A DNA stretch of 57,940 bases from Pontibacter diazotrophicus (GTDB lineage: Bacteria; Bacteroidota; Bacteroidia; Cytophagales; Hymenobacteraceae): positions 1 to 57,940 of the forward strand of contig NZ_QRGR01000037.1 in the NCBI RefSeq assembly GCF_003367245.1. Direction: 5' to 3'. The first letter of the stretch is position 1. Each line of letters begins with the position of its first letter. Positions 1 to 10,300 of the stretch are shown here, in pieces. The translations under genes and the position numbers were made by a program. The notes beneath the pieces were generated by a model. It ran no database searches. It saw only the letters and a program-made list of their open reading frames with translations, and was not told the origin of the DNA.

Positions 1-563
1 CCTTACCCAGTTTTCTTGTCTACAGCTTAGGTACTTGCTTTATCTGTTTTAGATATTATTTTCTCTGATCAACAAAAGGGAAAAAAGAGTAGCTAAAACA
101 CTGAGAACAAACATAGGATGTAAAGTAAGGGGTACTTTACAATTGCACAAAGGAAGGCGCTATCCTTAAGCTTAGCAAGCAGCCACTTGCTCTGTGGTTG
201 TATGTGCACCGGTGAAGAGAGCTCTTGCTACCCCAATTAAGATCCTTCGTTTCGCTGTCCTATAATGCCATTAAGAGATAGCTCCAGTTGTGGTTTGGAA
301 TAGCCGTTTTAAAGAACTTCTGAGCCTTACCAGTTTAAACCACACTGTTAAGTATGCAAAAAAAATATATTTTAATTGCTAAAGTCTGCTTAACCACCTG
401 TGATATATTTCTATATTAGCCATTAAATATATCATTAGATTGTTTAGACGAAGAGAAATGCTTTGGAAAAGGGGGATTTAAGATATGGTTATAGTTAGCA
501 AGATAAACTTTGATTCATTTCCTCTATAGCAATAGGCTTAATATCACCACATATGCGTAGAAT
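1..563. other. Non-coding left end with a dyad
   Basis: No convincing gene is visible in this AT-rich stretch. It contains a perfect 10-bp inverted repeat (TGATATATTT at 401-410 and AAATATATCA at 425-434, 14-nt spacer) about 130 bp before the first start codon. This could be an operator or part of the promoter of the RloC-like gene. What lies further left is outside the window. Confidence 0.5.
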
Positions 564-2777
564 ATGATTGAACACATTTCTATTAAGGAAGTTGCAACCT
601 GTGATGAATATGGCATTCAAATCACAGGATTAAAGAAAGTGAACTTTATATACGGTGCTAACGGTAGCGGCAAGACAACTATCACTAAGTACCTCTACAA
701 CCCTAATGATGCTATATTCCAAAAATGCGCCTTAGGCTGGTTAGATGGCATGCCTATAAAAGCATTAGTCTACAACAAGGATTTTAAAGACAGGAACTTC
801 GGCAAGGGGAATATTGATGGAGTTTTCACCCTTGGGCAAGCCACAAAAGAGCAAACAGAAGCAATTGAAAAAAAGAGCAAGCAGCGCCAGGAAATCAAAG
901 AGGAGGGAAGGAAACAAAAAAAGTCTCTTGAATACTTAAATAATAAGCTTCTGGAACTTGAAAATGACTTTAAGGAGGAGGCATGGACTGAGATTTATAA
1001 GAAGTACGAGACTGACTATAAAGAGGCTTTCCGAGGAGTAATGCAAAAAGAGCTGTTTAAAAACAAGCTCCTTGATGAATTCGAAACTAATACTTCTGTA
1101 CTCTTATCCCACGATGAGTTAAGAGAAAAGGCCAATACTGTCTTTGGGGAAGCACCTGCACCAATGCCTCCAATTAAGAGCATTGATTTTGTCCGAGTTG
1201 TAGAAATTGGCGAAGACAGTATCTGGAAAAAGAAACTTGTAGGGAAAGCTGATGTTGAGATTGGCAGCTTGATACAAAGGTTGAACTTAAATGACTGGGT
1301 AAACGAAGGTCGAGAGCATTTGCAAGGAGATGCAACTTGTCCCTTTTGCCAACAAAAGACGATAACGGAAAACTTCCGGAAACAACTTGAAGGCTATTTT
1401 GACGAAACTTTCTTAAAAGATACAAGACTTATCAAGTCTTATTCTGAGGAGCTTAGTGTCTGTACAGAAAACGTTCTAAATGTTCTGCAACAAATCGAGT
1501 CGGCAGAAAGAGCGAATAAAAATACAAAGCTCGACATAGAGACTTTTTCTGCTTACTTAAAAACTTTATCAAGTCAGTTCGTCTCTAATAAGGAGTTGTC
1601 TCACAGCAAAGTAAAGGAGCCGAGCAGAAGCATAGAATTGGTGTCAGTAAACGAGCAGCTGGTCAACATTAGGGAATTAATACTTATAGCTAATTCAGAA
1701 ATTGGAAAGCACAATGCTATTGTAGCAAACTATACTGTTGAAAGAGCTGAGTTAATTAAGTCAATTTGGAAGTGTATAGTAGAAGAAAGCAGGTTGCGCA
1801 TCCAGCACTTCTTAAAGCATCAAACGGGGCAACAAAAAGGCATTGCTGCGCTTACAAAGCGTATTGACGATCGACGATTAAAGTTTAAGGCGCTTGATGA
1901 TGAGATTAGAATGCTTAATAAAAATGTAACAAGCATCCAGCCTTCAGTAGATGAAATAAACAAATTACTTAGTTCGTACGGCTTTCAGAATTTCCGCATC
2001 GTCCCTTGCAAAACGATGAAGAACCAATACCAAGTTCAGAGAGAGGATGGAACTTTGGCAGAGTCCACCTTAAGTGAGGGCGAAGTCACATTTATTACTT
2101 TCCTCTACTTTTTACAGTTGGCGAAGGGAAGTACTTCGGAGGAGAGCATTACCGAGGAAAGAATATTAGTTATAGATGATCCGATCTGCAGTTTAGACAG
2201 CAATATTCTGTTTGTAGTGAGCTCCTTACTAAAGGAAATCATAAAGAAGATTAAGAGGTGTGAAGGCAATATAAAACAACTCATCCTGTTGACTCACAAT
2301 GTATACTTTCATAAGGAGGTGTCTTTTATTGACGGGCGCACGAAGGAATGCAACGAAACAGCCTTTTGGATACTTAGAAAAATTAACAATGTTTCCTCTA
2401 TCCAAAGTTTTGAAATGAAGAACCCGATTCAGAACTCTTATGAACTCCTTTGGATGGAATTAAAGAATAAAAATCATAATTCGGGTCTTACCATTCAAAA
2501 CACAATGCGCAGGATTATAGAGAACTACTTTAAGATTCTCGGCAAGTACGGGGATGATGAATTAATTCAAAAGTTCACTAACCACCAAGAGCAAGAAATA
2601 TGCAGATCAATGATAAGCTGGATAAATGATGGCTCTCATAGTATACCTGACGATCTGTTCATTGAGCGCCAATCAGCAACTGTAGATAAATATTTTGAAG
2701 TCTTCAAGAATATCTTTGTTCACACCAAGCACGTTGAGCATTATAATATGATGATGGGAGCACAAAGTCTTAATTAA
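564..2777 (+). CDS. RloC/PrrC-like AAA ATPase, possible anticodon nuclease
   Basis: This 737-residue protein has the layout of the AAA_13 family that includes the tRNA anticodon nucleases PrrC and RloC. Visible motifs are a Walker A GANGSGKT at 31-38, long charged helices likely to form coiled coils, a CPFC pair at 259-262 that could be the zinc hook typical of RloC, an ABC signature LSEGE at 503-507, Walker B ILVIDDP at about 534-540 with a following SLDS D-loop, and a LLTHN switch histidine. A C-terminal RRIIE (R649, E653) and a DGSH histidine (H692) could be the Arg-Glu-His nuclease triad, but the Glu-His spacing is 39 residues against 32 in E. coli PrrC. Known RloC enzymes cut tRNA on DNA damage or when restriction is overcome, and a restriction-modification gene lies 5 kb downstream. 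The family is well supported; nuclease activity is inference. Confidence 0.75.
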   Translation: MIEHISIKEVATCDEYGIQITGLKKVNFIYGANGSGKTTITKYLYNPNDAIFQKCALGWLDGMPIKALVYNKDFKDRNFGKGNIDGVFTLGQATKEQTEAIEKKSKQRQEIKEEGRKQKKSLEYLNNKLLELENDFKEEAWTEIYKKYETDYKEAFRGVMQKELFKNKLLDEFETNTSVLLSHDELREKANTVFGEAPAPMPPIKSIDFVRVVEIGEDSIWKKKLVGKADVEIGSLIQRLNLNDWVNEGREHLQGDATCPFCQQKTITENFRKQLEGYFDETFLKDTRLIKSYSEELSVCTENVLNVLQQIESAERANKNTKLDIETFSAYLKTLSSQFVSNKELSHSKVKEPSRSIELVSVNEQLVNIRELILIANSEIGKHNAIVANYTVERAELIKSIWKCIVEESRLRIQHFLKHQTGQQKGIAALTKRIDDRRLKFKALDDEIRMLNKNVTSIQPSVDEINKLLSSYGFQNFRIVPCKTMKNQYQVQREDGTLAESTLSEGEVTFITFLYFLQLAKGSTSEESITEERILVIDDPICSLDSNILFVVSSLLKEIIKKIKRCEGNIKQLILLTHNVYFHKEVSFIDGRTKECNETAFWILRKINNVSSIQSFEMKNPIQNSYELLWMELKNKNHNSGLTIQNTMRRIIENYFKILGKYGDDELIQKFTNHQEQEICRSMISWINDGSHSIPDDLFIERQSATVDKYFEVFKNIFVHTKHVEHYNMMMGAQSLN

Positions 2778-2866
2778 AGCATAGGATGTTGTGAAGGATG
2801 TTTCTGTAGGTCGTATACGCTAGAATTGGAGAGATTTCTGGAGCGGTTCAATACCATCAGGGCTTT

Positions 2867-3982
2867 CTATGTTGATGCGCTCTCGACCAGCACATAGCTG
2901 GTGCTCCTGCCTCCGGCCGCTTCTTTTTCCAAGATTCCCTTCCGAATCAGGTCCTGTATGTCCCGCCCGGCCGTATCCTGTGAGCACTTAGCGACCTTGG
3001 CCCACTTGGAGGAGGTAAGCTTGCCCAAAAACCCGTCTTGGAGCCTGGTGATGAGCAGCCGCTGCCGCTCGTTGAGCGGCGTTGCAGCGTGCCGGTCCCA
3101 GAAACGCGCCCTCTGCAGCACGGCCTCCAGCTTCTCGTCCGCCAGGCTTAGGGAACCGTGCAGGCAGGAGAGGAACCACTCCAGCCACGGCGTGATGTCC
3201 AGCGTGCCTTTCTGGGTTTTCTCCAGGATGGCGTAGTAGGCGCTCCGCTCCTGTCTTATCTGGGCTGACATGCTGTAGTAGCGCTGCCCGCCCCTGTCGG
3301 CGCGCGCCAGTTGCATGTCGGCTATCGCCCGGGCCACGCGCCCGTTCCCGTCGTCAAAGGGGTGTATGGTGACAAACCAGAGGTGGGCGACACCGGCCTT
3401 CAGCACCGGGTCCAGCTCCGCCTTATTGTTAAACCAATCCAGGAATCTGTTCATCTCGCTCTCTATCTGGGAGGCGGCAGGTGCCTGGAAATGCACCTTC
3501 TCCCGGCCCAACGGCCCGGACACCACCTGCATGGGCTCCTCGTCACCGGCTCTCCAGGCACCGGTGATGACCTTGTACATGCCGCTCCTGCCTGTCGGGA
3601 AAAGGGAGGCCTGCCAGCCAAACAGGCGCTCTTCAGTGAGGGGCTCTCGGTAGTTCTGGGTAGCGTCCAGCATCATCTCCACCACCCCCTCCACATGACG
3701 GTCTGAGGGAATAAGGCCGGCTATGTCCAAGCCCAAACGCCTGGCTATGGAGGACCGCACCTGCTCCGGGTTCAGCAGCTCCCCCTCTATCTCAGTGGAC
3801 TTGAGCACGTCCTGCGTCAGGGTCTGCAGCATGGCCTCGGACCTGATGGAGAGGCCCAGCGCCTCCATGCGCCCCACCACACGCCCCTGCACGTACCGTA
3901 CCTCCCCCAGCAGCTTGGAGAGGCTTCCTTCATCCCAGGTAAAGCGGGGCCAGTTTGGGTGCTGATGGATATAGAAGCTCAT
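2867..3982 (-). CDS. Fic family protein (AMP-transferase) with DUF4172-like N-terminus
   Basis: The 371-residue protein carries the Fic catalytic motif HPFDDGNGR at 207-215. Here H207 is the general base, D211 sits in the acidic (D/E) position that usually coordinates Mg, and the GNGR loop binds the nucleotide phosphates. An N-terminal STEIEG at 62-67 fits the (S/T)xxxE(G/N) inhibitory helix of class II Fic proteins, so it is probably self-inhibited. The C-terminal 80 residues look like a winged helix. Fic proteins of this layout transfer AMP to protein hydroxyl groups; the target is unknown. The gene is GC-rich compared with the AT-rich gene to its left, which suggests a separate origin. It is convergent with that gene and stands alone. 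Confidence 0.9.
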   Translation of the reverse strand: MSFYIHQHPNWPRFTWDEGSLSKLLGEVRYVQGRVVGRMEALGLSIRSEAMLQTLTQDVLKSTEIEGELLNPEQVRSSIARRLGLDIAGLIPSDRHVEGVVEMMLDATQNYREPLTEERLFGWQASLFPTGRSGMYKVITGAWRAGDEEPMQVVSGPLGREKVHFQAPAASQIESEMNRFLDWFNNKAELDPVLKAGVAHLWFVTIHPFDDGNGRVARAIADMQLARADRGGQRYYSMSAQIRQERSAYYAILEKTQKGTLDITPWLEWFLSCLHGSLSLADEKLEAVLQRARFWDRHAATPLNERQRLLITRLQDGFLGKLTSSKWAKVAKCSQDTAGRDIQDLIRKGILEKEAAGGRSTSYVLVESAST

Positions 3983-4252
3983 GATCGTTGGCTTGTGCGG
4001 TAAATATATGCCTTAATCTCCGCAAAAATACTGAAATTATATATAATATTCTCCGCAAAGCCTGATGCAAGGGAATACTGTGATGATTTTCCACGCGTAT
4101 CTCCATAACTTATCTTAAAAAGAGTCTTCATGATCTTTTATAAGTGGCGGTTTGTGTGCGTTTCAGTAACTGCACCCCTTATTGGAACTTAGGATGCGCA
4201 ATTAATCCATTACTGGAGAGCTCTATAACAGAATGAGTATGGCTAAAATAAA

Positions 4253-4281
4253 TTGATGTAACCATGCAATTTTTTTGTTAT
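4253..4281 (+). repeat. 29-bp direct repeat, copy 1 (candidate operator)
   Basis: Begins TTGATGTAAC, ends TTTTTTGTTAT, and matches copy 2 at 4317-4345 at 26 of 29 positions. The 64-bp centre-to-centre spacing is close to six helical turns, suiting cooperative binding of the HTH protein encoded next to it. Confidence 0.75.
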
Positions 4282-4316
4282 TTCGCGAGGTTATTTAATA
4301 TAAAGCTATATATTTG

Positions 4317-4345
4317 TTGATGTAACAATACATTTTTTTTGTTAT
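4317..4345 (+). repeat. 29-bp direct repeat, copy 2 (candidate operator)
   Basis: Second copy, ending 8 bp before the start codon of the HTH-ImmA gene. Its position over the start region suggests autorepression by that protein. The repeat is directly seen; the binding protein is inference. Confidence 0.75.
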
Positions 4346-4353
4346 AGCAAATC

Positions 4354-5553
4354 ATGGACGATAAATTTAAAGATATAGATGCCCTTTTGAATGGTATCGT
4401 AGCGCCTGATAAGCTGACCCTTAAGGATCTCTTTGAAAGGAAAGTGGATGAGCTGAAGCTTGCTCCTACTGTCGCTTATAAAATTATTGGTATACAATCC
4501 CGCACCATAAAAGGAATACTTAATGGCTCACAGAAGGTAGTAGACATAACTAACCTTACTAAGATTGCCAACTTTATTCAACTCCCTAAGGAAAAGGTAG
4601 TTGCTTTGTTTCTAGAGGCTGTAGAGGAGAACTTCCCAACTTACAATATTTCGCCCGAGAAAATAGAATTTATTAAATCAAACTTTGACTTAGCTGTCTT
4701 AAGAAAGTCAGGCTTAATCAATAATATAACTGACTTTGAGCATATAGAGAAGAGAATTATCTCCCGGTTGGGCCTAAGGTCCCTTTTCGAATACAGGAAG
4801 CCTCCAATCGATGTAGCCTTTAGCTCGGGCCTGTTCAAGCCTGAGAACGACTTGACCAGAAGCTTTTGGATCCAATCCGCTTTGGCATGCTTCAATGAGA
4901 TAGACAATCCCTATCCATATGACCGGGAGGAACTAATTAAGGTGTTCCCGAGAATCCGTTGGCACACAATGAATGTTGAACGTGGGCTATTAGAAATTAT
5001 CAAAGTTCTTTATAGAATCGGTATTACCGTGATTTATCAACCACCTCTGCAAAAGCTGCAGCTCCGAGGTGCAACATTTAGCCACAACAACAAGCCTTGT
5101 ATTGTTCTGACGAACTACGTAGGCTTCTATGCCACGTTATGGTTTGCGTTGATCCATGAGCTCTACCACGTGCTTTTCGACTGGGAAGAGATCAAGGCAA
5201 ATAAATACCATCTGACCGACGATTCTAACGAACAGCTCTCAGTTCGTGAGAGGGAGGAAGATGCGGATGACTTTGCCCGCGAATACTTGTTTTCAAAACA
5301 GAAAGCCGCAACTATAAGGCCTTATATCCATGACTCTGCCTATGTCGCGGAATTTGCGACTAATAACCATATCCATTCAAGCCTGATATATGTGTTCAAT
5401 GCTTTTGATGCGCCTAAGAGTAACCGAATGGCCTGGGCGATAGCCAGGAAGAATTCCCCAGATATTGAGGAGTGCATTAAGTCTTTAGACATACCTTGGC
5501 AAAGGCCTGTTGAGGAAGCAGTACAAAATCTTAAACCAGAAGTTTACTTTTAG
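4354..5553 (+). CDS. HTH domain - ImmA/IrrE metallopeptidase
   Basis: This 399-residue protein starts with a helix-turn-helix-like region (about 20-90) and carries a zinc protease core. HELYH at 268-272 is the HExxH motif, and the EEDADDFAREYLF segment near 307 supplies the third ligand, as in ImmA and IrrE. Such proteins often cleave a partner repressor after a stress or phage signal. The ATG at 4354 follows the second 29-bp repeat, and only 5 bp separate the stop from the P63C gene, so the two form an operon. Possible roles are phage or element immunity control, or a toxin-antitoxin-like switch with the downstream gene. The family call is firm; the substrate is unknown. Confidence 0.88.
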   Translation: MDDKFKDIDALLNGIVAPDKLTLKDLFERKVDELKLAPTVAYKIIGIQSRTIKGILNGSQKVVDITNLTKIANFIQLPKEKVVALFLEAVEENFPTYNISPEKIEFIKSNFDLAVLRKSGLINNITDFEHIEKRIISRLGLRSLFEYRKPPIDVAFSSGLFKPENDLTRSFWIQSALACFNEIDNPYPYDREELIKVFPRIRWHTMNVERGLLEIIKVLYRIGITVIYQPPLQKLQLRGATFSHNNKPCIVLTNYVGFYATLWFALIHELYHVLFDWEEIKANKYHLTDDSNEQLSVREREEDADDFAREYLFSKQKAATIRPYIHDSAYVAEFATNNHIHSSLIYVFNAFDAPKSNRMAWAIARKNSPDIEECIKSLDIPWQRPVEEAVQNLKPEVYF

Positions 5554-5558
5554 ATTCG

Positions 5559-6191
5559 ATGAAAGAACAAGAGGAAAAACAGGTTGCTTCGGCTCAGAAT
5601 CCCACCCCTTCCGTTCCCTACAAGGAAAGAGTAGAGATAAGTGAAGAGGCAAAACAAGAAAGGCTGCTCCTTAGAGGCATGCTTCTTCAGCAACCTGATG
5701 ATTTAGTCAAGGAGAGCCTACTAAGGAAGCAAAAGAGGGAAGAGGAGGTAATTGAGCTGCTGGGAGGCCATAAAATTTCCATCAGCGAGATAAATGCTGC
5801 CATTACCGCCACTTTGCAGCCATATGTCCCTATGTTTCCTAATAGCGTTCCTTTCTTTAGCGAGATCTACAGATTGAATGGCTGGAAGGGAAAAAATCCT
5901 AACGACTATATGAAGCCAACAGTGGTGGCCTCCTGGATAAACGAAGTTATTTACGGCAGATTCACTAAGGATGTATTACCGGCTCTTAGGATTCTTAACC
6001 CAGCCTCTCCGTTCGGCATCAGAGTGCATAAACATTTCCAGTATCTAACTGAAGAAGGGCAAGAGAAATTAATCCAATATAGAGACGAAGCAATAGCAGT
6101 GATGCAGACCTGTTCCACATGGTACGAATTTCGAAAGAAGCTTTTCTCAGTACACGGGGTACCTTATCAGATTAGTCTATTTGAGAAATAA
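5559..6191 (+). CDS. P63C-domain protein, partner of the ImmA gene
   Basis: The 210-residue protein has a charged, probably disordered N-terminus (1-60) and a C-terminal half that fits the P63C domain as I recall it: FP...FFSEIYRLNGW near 95-110, then a VVASWINEVIYGR stretch, KHFQYLT, and a closing ISLFEK matching the usual QLELF-type end. P63C proteins are found in phages and mobile elements and have no established biochemical role. The gene lies 5 bp after the metallopeptidase stop and is surely cotranscribed. A plausible inference is that it is the regulated partner or substrate of the peptidase. The domain call rests on remembered family sequences and should be checked by a profile search. 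Confidence 0.72.
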   Translation: MKEQEEKQVASAQNPTPSVPYKERVEISEEAKQERLLLRGMLLQQPDDLVKESLLRKQKREEEVIELLGGHKISISEINAAITATLQPYVPMFPNSVPFFSEIYRLNGWKGKNPNDYMKPTVVASWINEVIYGRFTKDVLPALRILNPASPFGIRVHKHFQYLTEEGQEKLIQYRDEAIAVMQTCSTWYEFRKKLFSVHGVPYQISLFEK

Positions 6192-6219
6192 CTAATATAA
6201 AAATACCCGCATATGCTTG

Positions 6220-6239
6220 AGCCTCTTTAAATAAGAGGC
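6220..6239. terminator. Short hairpin after the P63C gene
   Basis: GCCTCTT and AAGAGGC form a 7-bp stem about 30 bp after the P63C stop codon. There is no clear T-run, so it is only a possible terminator. Confidence 0.4.
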
Positions 6240-6347
6240 AATATGGATAGCCATTTGAGCAGAATACCTGAAAACTTTGTTCGCAGTTCTTCACAAAATT
6301 TCTCACTCTTTACTTTATCGAGTTCATTAATTCTAAAAAAAAGCATT

Positions 6348-6488
6348 ATGGAAGAAATTCAAGCTATTAAGCCAGGCCCAAAACCAAGAAAAGATGATGG
6401 GTCATTAGATAAAAGAAGACGTGTTACGCCAGAAAAAAAGGAAAAGTATCCTCCTCTTAAACCTCACAAGCATAAGCCCAACGATTAG
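6348..6488 (+). CDS. Small basic hypothetical protein (46 aa)
   Basis: A short reading frame beginning MEEIQAIKPGPKPRKDDGSL, very rich in lysine, arginine and proline. An in-frame start exists further upstream at 6243, but the stretch before 6348 reads like non-coding DNA, so the ATG at 6348 is preferred. Similar proline-lysine-rich short proteins occur in Bacteroidota, but no family can be named. It may be spurious. Confidence 0.4.
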   Translation: MEEIQAIKPGPKPRKDDGSLDKRRRVTPEKKEKYPPLKPHKHKPND

Positions 6489-6587
6489 CGATTTTTGATG
6501 CCCTTGTCTTGTGCTGAAATCAGCCGTCCCTTAAAACGGCGGAATTTCAATACAGAATCAAGCACCGAATGAGGCAGTTTGCAAACG

Positions 6588-6675
6588 CCGGTTTTCTGCC
6601 GGTTTTCTGCCGGTTTTCTGCCGGTTTTCTGCCGGTTTTCTGCCGGTTTTCTGCCGGTTTTCTGCCGGTTTTCCA
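6588..6675 (+). repeat. 11-bp tandem repeat, eight copies
   Basis: Seven exact copies of CCGGTTTTCTG run head to tail from 6588 to 6664, followed by a copy with a changed end (CCGGTTTTCCA). As the unit is not a multiple of three, the reverse strand reads as a 33-bp coding-like repeat, which explains a spurious Arg/Lys-rich frame there. It could be a slippage-prone minisatellite, a set of iterons, or a protein-binding array. Confidence 0.95.
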
Positions 6676-7328
6676 ACTGCCCAGGTGCAGTTGGAAAACA
6701 TCACTACAACGTCACAGTGGCGGGGTGTGCTGCGTGAAAATGCATGGTGCCGAGCGTGGTTTGTGCCTACCTTTAGTTTGCAGCAGGTTTGCAGACTAAG
6801 GGCTATGTCGGTTGCTGTCCCAGAAAACGTGGGAACTCTAATACAGCAGGAGCAGCTTTACTGGCATGTTGGGAAGTATTGCTTTCTGTTGCCATCAGAT
6901 GTTGCCGGAGCTGTTGATTGCCGTTGCCAGGTCCTACTCAGAACTTAAAAGCACAGCAGCTACCATGGGTGGCTTTTGCCATTCCCTGGACAGCTTCTTG
7001 CCGGTTTTTGGCCGGCTGGGGCTGGTTGTCGGTTAGCTGCCGGTCCGGATAGAACGCTTGACGATCTGCGACAGGACTGAAACGCTGCATGATCAGTAGC
7101 GTGCCTAATTGCGTGGTCCTGCATGATTTATGTTTGGTTTCGGTTTGCAAACCAGGTGCAACCGCGGGGTACGTCTCAGTGTTCCTCGGTTGCATGGGCA
7201 ATAGCAACGCATCCAGCAATCAAAAACAACAGCTGTTGCCAAAGGAGTGGCAACAAATAGCAACGGGCCCTGTCGACCCATAAGCCACCTTATGATAAAC
7301 AGGGAATCAAATTTAAAGAGGAGAATAG

Positions 7329-7370
7329 AAAGGCGGCCCCTGTCAGTTAGCACTGGCAAAGGCCGCCTTT
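7329..7370 (-). terminator. Rho-independent terminator of the type IIG gene
   Basis: AAAGGCGGCC (7329-7338) and GGCCGCCTTT (7361-7370) form a perfect 10-bp stem 26 bp beyond the stop codon of the leftward gene. A T-rich tail on the minus strand supports termination. Confidence 0.75.
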
Positions 7371-7395
7371 AGATTGTAATACGAAGTTTTATTTT

Positions 7396-10300
7396 TTACA
7401 TGTTACTGCATAAAGCCAAGTAATTCGTTTCCAGATTAGAAAGTATTTCATTGGTAGGACCTGATTTGGTAGCTACTTTAGCCAACTCCATGATGTTCTT
7501 TTGATATTCATTATTACCATCATATAGAGGCATTTTAATATTAAAGTTTATACTGAAAGACCTCGTGCTATACGTAAACTTAAAGTACTGTTGTACAATA
7601 GGGGTATTTAATATGCCACACAAATAGTAAGCTTCATCTTCGGTTATGTCTCTTCCATCAACGTCCTTACTTATATAAGGGCAGTGCTTTGCACATATTG
7701 GCATAACTTCTACACCCCATGGTGTTTTCACTCTTTCTACGACAGCAGCACTTAGTTTCGTATTATCTCTAAAAGTAACCTGGTAAGGAGAGTATGTGTA
7801 ACCACCCACTTTAGACAACGAATAAAATGCAGAACCTCTAGAGATCGTTAAACTTCTCTTTGACTGTTTTCCAATGATACTTTTGTTATTAGAGAAGTAC
7901 TTTAACAAATTAGGGCTCTTTTTGGAAAGAGTGGCTGGGTTTACAGAAGTAGAAATTCCATTCTCGTAAGGGAAAATACAGTAGTTAAAATTAGGTTTAA
8001 ATCCAAAAGGAATGATTTCAGGAGCTTTTATTACAGGCCTAATAAATTCAGTTTCTAACTGTACAGGTAGTTTAGTTAGTGATTTGTGCGTTGAATTTGT
8101 AAACTCTTCAGGTTTGAATAAATAGGCATCTTTTGAGGAAACGGATTTAACCGGTTTTATGAAGTAGACCTCTGCTGGAGTAAATTCAACGCCACTTCTA
8201 GCTTTGTATTTACACTCACCAATGATGAGATTAAACAGGTCTTTTTTAGCAATAAACTCCTCATCGAAAGTCGTGTATCCTGTTCTTTCAAGATCCATTT
8301 GGAAGGCTCTAGGATACGATTTATCGAAATAATCCTGAACTTCCCTAAATGATTGTTTTTCATTAATCGTTAAGATGTTTGTACCTTTCTTCTTTGTGAA
8401 TGCTTTGATCGGTATGCCATTTTTAAAATAATCTACTTTGTTATATCTATAGTAATAAGTCATAAACTTCTCCTGAGTGTCAATGAAGGGGTTTCCAGAC
8501 TTAGTCCAGTCATCTAGCTTTTGGAGATACATTCGTTTACCACTCTTCACATCTGTATAAAAATTTCTAAAGCCTGCATATGAGTCCTGAGTTAACAGGG
8601 TTTGAGGCATTAAAAAGGCAAGAACTCCATCTTTATTTAACCAAGTTGAAGCCGTAACATTTGCGATTAATGCACAAATGTTCAAACTAATTGCTCCCAT
8701 GTAGGTCTGTCCTGAAAAAAGATGTCTATCTAAACATAATTTCTTTATTTTTTCAGCATAAGCCTGTGGTAAAAACTCCCACTTAATCCAAGGTGGATTC
8801 CCAACAACTATATCGATATTCCTAATCCTGGCAACTAGCATAAAGTTAGACACAATTCTAATCCATATTCCATCCCAATTACTTTTGTGTAAACGCACTA
8901 GTTGTTCAGATAAAGATCTAATCCTATCTACTATATCTTCATTAAGGTTTTTATTATCAATAGTTTGAATAAAGCTTTGAAAAACTAAGTCGGCATCCTC
9001 AGCTTTTACAATTGCTTGAACTTTGCTCATTTGAGAGAAGAATGAGTCACTTTCAACAAAAGAACTAGGCAAAACGACATCTATATTTTCTTGCTTTGTA
9101 CTTACTGTATACTGATAGCAGCGAATGCCTTGTATTTCAAGGTTTGCAGGTATGTTTGCTGAGTCTCCAAGATATATAGGGATTTCAATATCATCTCCAT
9201 TGATTAAGGGCTTGATGGATAGATAGAAGCATACTTTTGCAGTTAAAACAGATAAAGGATTAATATCTACCCCTTTAACCCTTTTCAATATTGAGTTTAG
9301 CAGCTGTTTTTTCTCTGTGTCTGTTAAACTTACAATATCAGTGTCTCCAATTATGTTCTTTATAATTGACATTACAAACACACCACTACCGCAACAAGGA
9401 TCGATGGCTTGATAATGTTCTTTATTTACTATGGATACACTTTCTTTAATAACATAGTCAGCTAACCATGCTGGTGTAAAATACTCCCCAAGGCTATGCC
9501 TAACTTCTGGAGGCATAATTTCCATGTAGAGGTCTATAAAAATATCTATTGTAGTGTACCCATGTTTATAGAAGCTTATCGTGTACCCCTCTAAAACATG
9601 AACAATATCAAGGATTAATGAAGACAGCTTATCAGTCCATATCTCTTCACTGCAATACCATGAAAAGAAATCTCCCTCTAGTAAATTCCGCACTCCTCCA
9701 GTTTGAAAAACATAACCATCTTCTATGTATTCAATAAATCGTCGAAGAGTTGGCGAATCAATTTTTGACAAATCCGAAAAGTACTCTATGTCTTCATTGA
9801 ATTCAATTTTGGTAACTACTTTACAAGCAATCAATTTTACTATGACTGCATATGTTGTTTGGAGTGCGAATAATGCTTTGTAATCTGTTTCACTATCTGT
9901 TATTTTTATTCCAAACAAATTGCTTAATGCAAGTCTTCTCTTTTTGATATCTTCATTTTGCCCTTTATCTGTCTCTGAGAGATGAAACAGAACTTCCCAT
10001 TCTTGGAACAACATTAGAGCTTTTCCTGAAGGGGTATTTAATAGGCTATCAAAAAGGCACCTAGCAAGATTTAAAGTAGTTTGATTCCTCGTATTGATTT
10101 TAAAATCATTGACGATATTTAGAGGTACAAATTTCTTGTTTTTTACGTCAATCAGGGATAGTATAAGCTTTTCAAGGTCACTCTTATCAATGGTTTTATA
10201 TGCTGTAGAATGTAGATGACCATCTTGATAGTAGATATATTTTATCTTAACACCATCTGTTAAAACGCCATGGTATTGGTTTCTTTCTGCCTCAAGAAGC

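Larger units (their letters stand above)
3983..4353. promoter_or_regulatory. Divergent intergenic region
   Basis: This AT-rich 371-bp spacer lies between the divergently transcribed Fic and HTH-ImmA genes and must hold both promoters. The right half contains the two 29-bp direct repeats listed separately. No gene is visible. Confidence 0.6.
6489..7395. other. Non-coding region with tandem repeats
   Basis: About 900 bp without a convincing gene. It contains the 11-bp tandem array at 6588-6675, looser copies of the same CCGG-plus-T-run theme near 7000-7050, and the terminator of the restriction gene at 7329-7370. Open frames here, on both strands, come from the repeats or are out of keeping with neighbouring codon use. 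Confidence 0.6.

Noticed and set aside
6485..6676. Minus-strand frame rich in NRQKTGRKPAE repeats
   Set aside because: It is produced by the 11-bp tandem DNA repeat read in frame; an array of 11-mers leaves all frames open. No start region or neighbours support a gene.
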